Assembly (NCBI GenBank): GCA_937891805.1
Contig: CALATK010000020.1
Location: forward strand, 1-9,860
Direction of reading: 5' to 3'
DNA from: an uncultured Fibrobacter sp.
GTDB taxonomy: Bacteria; Fibrobacterota; Fibrobacteria; Fibrobacterales; Fibrobacteraceae
DNA: 9,860 bases
Numbering within the stretch: position 1 is the stretch's first letter; each line of letters starts with the position of its first letter. Positions 1 through 6,500 of the stretch are shown piece by piece. Below the pieces are notes generated by a model that saw nothing but the letters and a program-made list of their open reading frames with translations, was not told the DNA's origin and did not search any database. The position numbers and the translations under genes were made by a program.

Positions 1-247
1 CGTTAGATGCAAGCGGCACGACGATATTTGGAATAAAGTAAATGGCGATGATAGCAAAGGCGATTCCGCCCAATACTCCGCAAACACGGTTTATCTTTTT
101 TACTAGGTTACTTCGTTTATCCGCAAAAGGCAAGAGCAATTCCGTAATGGCAACCGTTTCGGCAAGCACTACCGGGATTGCCATAAAGTAAATCAGGTTC
201 CATGGGGAATTTTGCATGAGCAAATCCATATAGTGGGTAGAATACAT
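1..247 (-). CDS. Small multi-pass membrane protein, N-terminal 82 residues (partial, runs off left edge)
   Basis: An open frame starts at the ATG complementary to 245-247 and stays open to the window edge, giving 82 residues that begin MYSTHYMDLL. An AGAGGT ribosome binding site lies six bases upstream, which fixes the start. Two hydrophobic stretches are visible, about residues 16-40 and 56-80, separated by a basic loop (DKRSNLVKKINR), so this is an inner-membrane protein with at least two helices. The motif PWNLIYFMAIPVVLAET with a following acidic residue resembles a family of short, uncharacterised, permease-like bacterial membrane proteins (possibly the one called DUF6803; from memory, not verified). 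Function is unknown. It is divergent from sbp, separated by about 240 bases. Confidence is high that this is a gene and low for any role. Confidence 0.8.
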   Translation of the reverse strand, partial: MYSTHYMDLLMQNSPWNLIYFMAIPVVLAETVAITELLLPFADKRSNLVKKINRVCGVLGGIAFAIIAIYFIPNIVVPLASN

Positions 248-278
248 ATTGACCTCTTGAATTTTGGGGTGATACTAT

Positions 279-307
279 AAAATACAAATCGGGTTTACGC
301 GGCACAA
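279..307 (-). promoter_or_regulatory. Putative sigma-70-type promoter of the left-edge membrane gene
   Basis: On the minus strand TTGTGC (complement of 302-307) and TATTTT (complement of 279-284) are separated by 17 bases. They lie 32 bases upstream of the ATG at 247, which leaves room for the leader and the AGAGGT ribosome binding site. This rests on hexamer match and spacing alone. Confidence 0.45.
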
Positions 308-370
308 TATCCGGTGTTATACTATTTTCTTATACCTGCCGATAGCAAAAGGCTATTTTGCGTTCGATAC

Positions 371-440
371 TTATAAAAAAATCCGATAATACCGCATAAG
401 AATTAAGTATTGGACAATGGCAAAAACGGGTTCTATATTT
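371..440 (+). promoter_or_regulatory. sbp promoter and shared upstream element, copy 1
   Basis: TTGGAC (410-415) and TATATT (434-439) are 18 bases apart, predicting a transcript start near 446 and a 45-base A/C-rich leader before the sbp ATG. The surrounding 70 bases match 9410-9479 upstream of cysT without a gap: by hand count about 53 of 70 positions agree. The best-kept parts are CGATAA, GCATAA and ATTAAGTATT, immediately upstream of and overlapping the -35 box. Conservation outside the two hexamers suggests a binding site for a common sulfur-responsive regulator. The regulator is not in the window and its family cannot be named from the site. Confidence 0.7.
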
Positions 441-490
441 CGGCGCACAAAAAACAACAAACAAAAACAATAAACAAGCGAGGTATAAGA

Positions 491-1540
491 ATGAATCAGA
501 ATTTTGTCAAGTCCGCCATTGCGGCAAGTCTCCTGATTGCGGGAACTATCGGTTTTAGCGCATGCTCTTCTTCTGACGAACAGAAGAGCGAAACTTCCGT
601 CAAGAAGGTTGAAAAGCAGACGCTCACCAACGTGTCTTACGACCCGACCCGCGAACTCTACGCGAACTACAACGAAGTCTTCAAGAAGCACTGGAAAGAA
701 AAGACCGGTGGCGAAGTGGAAATCACGCAGTCTCACGGAGGTTCCGGCAAGCAGGCCTTGGAAGTGGCCAACGGTCTCGAAGCCGACGTGGTGACGCTCG
801 CGCTTGAATTCGACGTGAACGCCGTGCGCGACGCGGGCCTCATCGAAGACGGCTGGGTCAAGGAATTCCCGCTGAACAGCTCCCCGTACACATCCACCAT
901 CGTGTTCCTGGTCCGCAAGGGCAACCCGAAGAACCTGAAGGACTGGGGTGACCTCGTGAAGCCGGGCGTTGGCATCATCACGCCGAACCCGAAAACTTCC
1001 GGTGGCGCACGCTGGAACTACTTGGCCGCCTGGGCCTGGGCCGAAAAGCAGTACAACAATGACGAGGCCAAGGTCAAGGACTTCATCAAGAAACTGTTCC
1101 AGAACGTGCTCGTGCTCGCTTCCGGTGCCCGCGGCTCCACCACGACCTTTATCGAAAACGGCCAGGGCGACGTGCTTCTCGCATGGGAAAATGAAGCCTT
1201 CCTCGCTCTCAAGGACTACCCGAACGACTATGAAATCGTAATCCCGAGCATCAGCATTCTGGCTGAACCTTCCGTTGCCATCGTGGACAAGGTGGTCGAC
1301 AAGCGCGGCACCCGCGAACTTGCCACCGAGTACCTGAACTACCTCTACAGCGACGACGGCCAGCACATTGCCGCAAAGAACCATTACCGCCCCTCCAACA
1401 AGGCCATTCTCGACCAGTACAAGGAATTCGACCAGAACGTGAACTTGATTTCTATCGAGCACTTCGGCGGTTGGGACAAGGCGCAGGGAACGCACTTCTC
1501 CAACGGCGGCATCTTCGACCAGATTTACGAAAAGAAGTAA
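491..1540 (+). CDS. sbp: Sulfate/thiosulfate-binding protein Sbp, probable lipoprotein
   Basis: This 349-residue protein is the extracytoplasmic solute-binding subunit of the Sbp/CysTWA sulfate-thiosulfate ABC importer. It captures sulfate outside the inner membrane and delivers it to the CysT/CysW channel. Family signatures run in order: [11 protein letters not shown] (47-57), SHGGSGKQ (81-88), [16 protein letters not shown] (132-147), SGGARWN (170-176), [10 protein letters not shown] (211-220), AWENEA (231-236) and FGGW near the C-terminus. These closely match enterobacterial Sbp, and length is normal once the leader is allowed for. The N-terminus is a signal peptide ending FSAC with Cys25, a plausible lipobox, so the mature protein is probably lipid-anchored, unlike the soluble E. 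coli protein. The ATG at 491 is preferred over an in-frame TTG at 410, because 410 lies inside the -35 box and the ATG has a GAGG ribosome binding site and starts a proper signal peptide. The gene is GC-rich with strong codon bias. A terminator follows, so it is monocistronic. Confidence 0.96.
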   Translation: MNQNFVKSAIAASLLIAGTIGFSACSSSDEQKSETSVKKVEKQTLTNVSYDPTRELYANYNEVFKKHWKEKTGGEVEITQSHGGSGKQALEVANGLEADVVTLALEFDVNAVRDAGLIEDGWVKEFPLNSSPYTSTIVFLVRKGNPKNLKDWGDLVKPGVGIITPNPKTSGGARWNYLAAWAWAEKQYNNDEAKVKDFIKKLFQNVLVLASGARGSTTTFIENGQGDVLLAWENEAFLALKDYPNDYEIVIPSISILAEPSVAIVDKVVDKRGTRELATEYLNYLYSDDGQHIAAKNHYRPSNKAILDQYKEFDQNVNLISIEHFGGWDKAQGTHFSNGGIFDQIYEKK

Positions 1541-1547
1541 GCCAGGT

Positions 1548-1581
1548 TGTCATTCTGGAGCCTCGAAGAGGCGATAGAATC
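1548..1581 (+). repeat. REP-like palindromic repeat, copy 1
   Basis: A 34-base element lies 7 bases after the sbp stop. It forms a nested hairpin: outer stem ATTCT (1552-1556) with AGAAT (1576-1580), inner stem GCCTC (1560-1564) with GAGGC (1568-1572), and a GAA loop. It matches 8669-8702 on the opposite strand at 31 of 34 positions. Two of the three differences form a compensatory pair in the inner stem, so the structure is conserved. It is a dispersed intergenic palindrome of the REP type; no REP-associated transposase is in the window. Confidence 0.75.
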
Positions 1582-1601
1582 TAGAACCAAATTGTCATAG
1601 C

Positions 1602-1634
1602 AAAAATCCTCGCTCTTCGGAGCGGGGATTTTTT
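1602..1634 (+). terminator. Intrinsic terminator after sbp
   Basis: A 14-bp stem (1602-1615 pairing with 1620-1633, with one T-G wobble) closes on a TTCG tetraloop. The core CGCTC/GAGCG is GC-rich and the 3' side ends in six T residues. The A-run on the 5' side means it can also work in reverse. It ends the sbp transcript and insulates it from the accessory region. Confidence 0.93.
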
Positions 1635-1730
1635 GCGGATTCTTTTGTTTCTCAAGGCAAAGACCTGCTTTTAGCCGAACAGTTTGTGGGCGAAATTTTC
1701 GTTCGCAAAAATTTCAACCTCGTTCTTTGA

Positions 1731-1841
1731 CAATTGGAACATAACGCGACCATCGCCGACAAGCTGAGTCAGTTCGAAACTCTGGACGGATGCAAGAAAA
1801 CCCTCATCTTCGAATACGTCGCCGGCTAAGGGGAAGTCCCC
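1731..1841 (+). pseudogene. Relic of the 3' end of a type I restriction specificity gene (hsdS-like)
   Basis: A 32-codon open stretch between stops at 1728 and 1827 reads QLEHNATIADKLSQFETL..., ending CKKTLIFEYVAG. Many HsdS proteins end in a coiled coil followed by KKSLIYEYVTGKKEVP. Here the frame continues past the TAA at 1827 as GEVP, so VAG-stop-G-EVP lines up with VTG-K-K-EVP, as if a Lys codon had become a stop. Codon use is like the host's GC-rich genes. No start codon with a ribosome binding site, DNA-recognition domain, hsdM or hsdR is present, so nothing functional would be made. The same frame before the 1728 stop is open over about 1641-1727 (…LLLAEQFVGEIFVRKNF…) but I cannot assign it. 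The match is short and made from memory, so confidence is moderate. Confidence 0.45.
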
Positions 1842-1853
1842 ACCTCGAAAGTA

Positions 1854-1889
1854 GGTCTTTTTCTCGTTTTTTTTTTGTAGAAAAAGACC
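1854..1889. repeat. 11-bp perfect inverted repeat with a T10 loop
   Basis: GGTCTTTTTCT (1854-1864) and its exact complement AGAAAAAGACC (1879-1889) flank a 14-base loop containing ten T residues (1867-1876). It sits just after the hsdS relic. It could be the remains of that gene's terminator or one end of an inserted segment. The stem is weak because it is mostly A-T. Confidence 0.5.
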
Positions 1890-1899
1890 AAAATTGGCC

Positions 1900-1944
1900 G
1901 AAAAAGTCCCATATCTCGGAAAAATGACGACTTATGGGAGATTT
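1900..1944 (+). repeat. 45-bp direct repeat, copy A, upstream of the AAA ATPase gene
   Basis: It aligns without gaps to 2013-2057 at 35 of 45 positions. The invariant core AAAGTCCCATATCTC is followed about 13 bases later by GACTT and TGGGAG. Within this copy TCCCATA and TATGGGA form an inverted repeat, so each copy can be read as a dyad. It has no coding potential. It is a candidate operator or mobile-element end. Confidence 0.6.
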
Positions 1945-2012
1945 CCAGTCATGTGCTCCTATTTTCTTCTCCGAAAAACCTTGTTTTTATCGAAAATTCG
2001 CTAAAATAGTGC

Positions 2013-2057
2013 GATAAAGTCCCATATCTCATAAAAAATGTGACTTTTGGGAGTTTA
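2013..2057 (+). repeat. 45-bp direct repeat, copy B, abutting the AAA ATPase promoter
   Basis: This is the second copy of the 1900-1944 element, offset by 113 bases, keeping the AAAGTCCCATATCTC core and the TCCCA/TGGGA dyad. It ends 16 bases before the TATATT at 2074 and so covers the expected -35 region of the ATPase gene. Occupancy by a protein would be expected to affect that promoter. Confidence 0.6.
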
Positions 2058-2073
2058 TCCTTTGTTTTTTATG

Positions 2074-2079
2074 TATATT
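2074..2079 (+). promoter_or_regulatory. Candidate -10 box of the AAA ATPase gene
   Basis: TATATT at 2074-2079 resembles the -10 boxes of sbp and cysT. A start near 2086 would give a leader of about 15 bases to the ATG at 2101. No good -35 hexamer stands at 17-18 bases; repeat copy B occupies that place, suggesting a regulated or activator-dependent promoter. Confidence 0.35.
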
Positions 2080-2100
2080 ATGAGAAAACGGTGTATTTTT

Positions 2101-3552
2101 ATGAAAAAAAAGATGAAACTGGTTGGGCGCGACAGAGAGACGAAGGAGCTTGCCAGATGCCTGAATAGCGGGCAAAGCGAGTTCGTGGTCGTCTATGGGC
2201 GTAGGCGCGTAGGCAAGACTTTCCTTGTCGAGGAATTTTTTGACCGGAATTACGACTTTTCTTTTGTTGGTGGACACAACCTGCCCGTAAAAAAACAACT
2301 GCGTAATTTTGCAAAGGCTATCAAACGGTATAAGTGTTTAGATAAACCGCCTCTGTTTGCCGATTGGTCCGACGCTTTCGATGCGCTTGTTGAATTGCTT
2401 GAATCTTTGCCAGCTGACCGCAAGAAGGTGGTCTTCCTTGATGAAATGCCGTGGATCGATACGCCGAAATCAGATTTTGTTGAGGAGCTGGAAAATTTCT
2501 GGAATAGTTGGGCTGCACGCCGCAACGACATTCTCCTTGTGGCAACAGGAAGTGCAACGAGCTGGATGATTGACAAGCTGATTGAAAATCAGGGCGGCTT
2601 GCATTGCCGCATTACGAGCAGCATTTATCTAAGCCCATTTACTCTTTGCGAATCAGAACAGTATCTCCGCGCCAAGAATTGTCTATGGGATAAATACCAA
2701 ATTGTCCAGGCATACATGATTCTGGGCGGAGTTCCGTTCTATTGGAATTTGCTAGACACGCGCTTAAGTCTGGTACAAAATATCGACCGACTTTTTTTTC
2801 AAAAAAACGCTCTCCTGAAAATCGAATTTGACGAGTTGTACGGGGCTCTGTTTTTACATGCAGAAAGGTACATACAGGTTGTCCAGTTACTTTCCAATCA
2901 CAAAGAAGGGCTGACTCGTGCGCAAATCGGCGAACAGGTGAATCTTGAAGGTAGGCTGCTGAGCGTTGTCCTGAAAAATCTTGAACGTTGTGACTTTGTG
3001 CTGCGCTACAATCAGCTCGGCAATAAAGTAAGGGATTCTATTTATCGGTTGTCTGATTTCTACACGCTTTTCTATTTGCGCTATGTTGAATCTAACAATT
3101 CGTTTGATGGGCAATGGTGGAGCAAACACTACAACTCGCATAGCGTAGAAAACTGGCAGGGACAGACTTTTGAACTTATCTGCATGACCCATGTCGATGC
3201 GATAAAGCAGAAACTTGGCATTGCGGGTGTGGCAACTGACATTTCTTCCTGGCGTTATACTCCCAAGAACAAGACTGAAAAAGGCACCCAGGTTGATATG
3301 GTTATTTCGAGAGGCGACAGAACCATCAACTTGTGCGAAATGAAGTTCGCCATGGGCAAGTTCCAGATGTCCGCTGAATACGCCGATTATCTCCGTGACC
3401 GTGCAGAATTGTTTCGCGCCAAGACAAAAACCAAATACGCGATTGTGCCGACCATGGTGACGACTTACGGTGTTGCTGAAGGTATCAATAGCGGCGTTGT
3501 GCAACAAGAAGTTACAATGGAAGATTTATTCAGGAAATGGGACGAATTATAG
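2101..3552 (+). CDS. Archaeal-type AAA ATPase with DUF234 / PD-(D/E)XK-like C-terminal domain
   Basis: This 483-residue protein belongs to the archaeal-type ATPase family (ATPase_2 plus DUF234), whose cellular role is not established. Motifs in order: Walker A GRRRVGKT (33-40), Walker B VVFLDE (110-115), sensor-type LLVATGSAT (145-153), then a central region with winged-helix character (LTRAQIGEQVNLEGRLLSVVLKNLE), and a C-terminal segment QVDMVI...CEMK. There D399 and E413-x-K415 fit a PD-(D/E)XK nuclease-like core. It is predicted cytoplasmic, with no signal or membrane segment. The frame could open earlier at ATGs 2071 or 2080, but these overlap the -10 box, so 2101 is chosen; none has a clear Shine-Dalgarno, and 2113 is also possible. 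It contains homopolymer tracts (A8 at 2104, T8 at 2792, A7 at 2801). It lies 25 bases upstream of the giant helicase gene on the same strand, so the two may be co-transcribed. Family assignment is firm; nuclease activity is inferred. Confidence 0.9.
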   Translation: MKKKMKLVGRDRETKELARCLNSGQSEFVVVYGRRRVGKTFLVEEFFDRNYDFSFVGGHNLPVKKQLRNFAKAIKRYKCLDKPPLFADWSDAFDALVELLESLPADRKKVVFLDEMPWIDTPKSDFVEELENFWNSWAARRNDILLVATGSATSWMIDKLIENQGGLHCRITSSIYLSPFTLCESEQYLRAKNCLWDKYQIVQAYMILGGVPFYWNLLDTRLSLVQNIDRLFFQKNALLKIEFDELYGALFLHAERYIQVVQLLSNHKEGLTRAQIGEQVNLEGRLLSVVLKNLERCDFVLRYNQLGNKVRDSIYRLSDFYTLFYLRYVESNNSFDGQWWSKHYNSHSVENWQGQTFELICMTHVDAIKQKLGIAGVATDISSWRYTPKNKTEKGTQVDMVISRGDRTINLCEMKFAMGKFQMSAEYADYLRDRAELFRAKTKTKYAIVPTMVTTYGVAEGINSGVVQQEVTMEDLFRKWDEL

Positions 3553-3569
3553 CGTTTCTAGTATATATT
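3538..3569 (+). promoter_or_regulatory. Possible internal promoter for the helicase gene
   Basis: TATATATT at 3562-3569 lies only 8 bases before the ATG at 3578, with TGGGAC at 3538-3543 as a weak -35 at 18 bases from TATATA. A transcript from here would be leaderless or nearly so, in keeping with the absence of a Shine-Dalgarno. Co-transcription from the ATPase promoter is equally possible because no terminator separates the genes. Confidence 0.4.
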
Positions 3570-3577
3570 TTTATTGT

Positions 3578-6500
3578 ATGCGTGATTTGAGCAAATTCTT
3601 GTTTTTTGACTTAGAATACAACCCCGAGGCGCAGAAAGTTCGGGAGTATGGTTATATTCTAGGAGAAGAGCGAGTTCGTGAAAAAAATCCTGCAAAATTA
3701 GAAACGGTCGCTGAAAAAGCTGAGTATATCGTAGGGCATAATGTACTTCGCCATGACGCCCCGATTCTTAGACAGTATTTTTCTATTGATTTTCCTAATG
3801 TCAAGGCTTTAGATACCTTGATGCTGTCTTCGTTGTTATTTCCTCGTAAACCTTACCATAAGTTACGCAAAGAATATTTGAAAAACGAAGATGAACCATC
3901 GGATCCGTTGAAAGATGCGGAACTCTGTAAGAACCTTCTAGAAGATTGTATTGGAAAATGGAATCAATACCCTTGGCAACTTCGTTATCTTTTGTTTCAG
4001 TTCCTAAAGAATGAACCCGGCTTTGCTCCGTTTTTCAATCTAGTGGATGCTCCTGAACAAGGCGAATTACGTTCCAAATTGTCGGAAATACAAAGCTGGT
4101 TTATCTCTCATTACGAGAAATCAATTTGTTTGCGCCAAGATTTTGAAAATGAATGGGCGGCTTATCGTGCTGAATGGTGTTTTCTTTTAACATTATTCCA
4201 TGAAGAAGGTCCTAGCGATTTTGTTCCCCATTGGGTTCGATATCAGTATCCGCATCTTGAAAGCATATTGCACCGTAGACGCCTTGTTCCTTGCGGCAGT
4301 AATCAGTGTCCGTATTGTTCTGAACAACTAAGTTCAACGAAGCAATTGAAAAAATGGTTTGGTTTTCCAGGTTTCCGTTCGTTCAGCGAAGAAGAAAAGA
4401 TTCCTTTGCAACAACAGGTTGTTGAATCTGCAATGCGAGGTGACTCTCTTTTAGCGGTTTTTCCGACTGGTGGCGGAAAATCTATGACATTTCAGCTGCC
4501 CGCATTAATTGCTGGTAGTCAGATAGGAGCTTTGACGGTTGTAATCTCTCCGATTGTAGCTTTGATGAAAGACCAAGTGGATGTGTTGACCAAACGTTTT
4601 GGAATAGATCGTGCTACGTATATCTATTCAAAAATTCCTCCATTAGAACGAAAAAATACAATTAAGGCGATTCTTGAGAATGAAAAAGATATTCTTTATA
4701 TTTCACCTGAAGCATTACGATCTAATACAATATTTAAATTGCTAAAGCATCGTCGTATTGAACGATTTGTTATAGATGAAGCGCACTGTTTCAGTGCTTG
4801 GGGACAAGATTTTCGAGTTGATTACCTTTATCTTGCCGATTTTATCAAGGATCTTGAAGAAGAAAAACATTTAGAATCGTCTATTCCAATCAGTTGCTTT
4901 ACGGCAACTGCGAAACAGGATGTCATTGGTGATATTTGTGGATATTTTAAGAAAAGAATGAATCTTGATTTGGTAAAGATTGTTAGTTCTGCAAGAAGAA
5001 AAAATTTGGAATATTCAGTTATACCTGCATCAAGAGATAAACATGAACGAGGAAAAGAACTTGTTAATTTGCTGAAGTTGTATGATGGGCCTAAAATAAT
5101 TTATGCAACTACAGTCAAAACAACTGAAAGACTCGCAGAGAGCTTAAAAGAATATGGTTTTAAAAGTGGTTGCTATAATGGTCAAATGGATGCTGATATT
5201 AAAATAGATGTTCAGGAAGAATTTCAAAAAACAGACGGAAAGATTGACACCATTGTCGCCACCACTGCATTTGGAATGGGGGTTGACAAGGACAATGTCA
5301 AATTAGTTGCTCATTACGAAATCTCAAGTACTTTAGAAAATTATGTGCAAGAGGCTGGTCGTGCGGGTAGAAAACCGGATATGCAGGCTTTTTGTGTTGC
5401 TTTGTACAATTCAAAAGATTTGGATACCAATTTTCAGCTTCTACAACAATCAAAACTATCCGAAAAAGAAATTGGAGACATTTGGCGAGTATTAAAGAAA
5501 CAAAGCGAAAAACGAGAACGCCTTGTGATGTCCGCTCTAGAAATAGCTGATAAATGTGGCTGGACCGAGCAGAATGAAAATACAGGCGCTTTAGAAACAA
5601 AAGTCAAGCACGCCATCATGCTTCTAGAAGATCAGGGTTTCTTGAAAAGAAAACGTAATCAAACGCAAGTATTCGGTTCTTCCATTGCTATAGAAAGTGT
5701 TTCGCAAGTTCGGTACATTTTAGATAGTCCAAATATTGATAAGACTAATACAATTGAAAACATCGCGTTTAGGATAATGCGGCACATTATCACGAAGAAA
5801 TGGACCAAAAATCCTGAATGCGCTCTTGATGACATTACTGTGAATTTGGGCATTGAAAGAAAAGACGCAAACGAAGCGTTACGATTACTTCGTAGCAAGC
5901 GTCTTTTGGACCAACGGAACGACTGGAGCGCAAAAATTCAACGTTTGGGGACATTTAATTGCAAAAGAATGCTTGAACGAGCGAAATATCTGCAAGAAAT
6001 CTTGTTAAAGTGTTGCGAGGGACATTGCATCAACGAACCATTCTTGTTGAATTTAACAAAAGTCAATGCTGCGCGAGGTGAAACCGAATCTGGAACAGAA
6101 ACGAGAAAATGCCTGCAAATTCTGAGGGGAATTCTTCGTTATTGGGCCCATGAAAGCATTGCTGAAATTCATTTGGTTGAAGCGGGTCATCAGCGATACC
6201 AAATTGAATTTCTAAAAGAACTTGATATTATCCGCAGGCATCTTATCAATAACTGGGATTGTTTTGAAAAGATTATTGATACCTTGCTTATTATACAAAA
6301 GGAGCAAGAAAAGAAGAAAGGCGATTCAACCAATGATGCCGTTTGGTTTTCTATTGACAACCTAATTTTGAGAATCTATGGGGAAAAAGACATTGAAGAT
6401 CTTGCTAGGCAGGCGCAATTTGAATTCGCATTACTTTTCCTGCATTTAATTGGAGCGATTTGCTTAGAAAACGGATTGATGGTCTTTTATACTGGGCTTG

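Noticed and set aside
117..305. 62-residue frame on the minus strand
   Set aside because: It overlaps, in another frame, the membrane-protein gene starting at 247, which has a ribosome binding site and hydrophobic helices.
410..490. TTG start giving Sbp a 27-residue N-terminal extension
   Set aside because: The TTG lies inside the -35 box and the extension precedes a proper signal peptide that starts at ATG 491 with its own ribosome binding site.
371..1495. 374-residue open frame on the minus strand opposite sbp
   Set aside because: It is the antisense shadow of a GC-rich, strongly codon-biased gene; its translation is low-complexity Val/Leu/Arg-rich with no known motif.
1641..1727. Short open stretch reading LLLAEQFVGEIFVRKNF before the stop at 1728
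   Set aside because: It looks coding-like and is in frame with the hsdS relic, but I cannot match it to any family and it has no start; not called as a separate feature.
1900..2057. CRISPR-like array
   Set aside because: Only two diverged copies 113 bases apart, with no regular spacers and no cas genes.
2887..3507. 206-residue minus-strand frame inside the ATPase gene
   Set aside because: Antisense shadow; the plus-strand frame has clear Walker and DUF234 features through this region.
3470..3577. Upstream extension of the helicase frame
   Set aside because: It overlaps the end of the ATPase gene in another frame and lacks an ATG; the exonuclease motif FFDLE begins right after ATG 3578.
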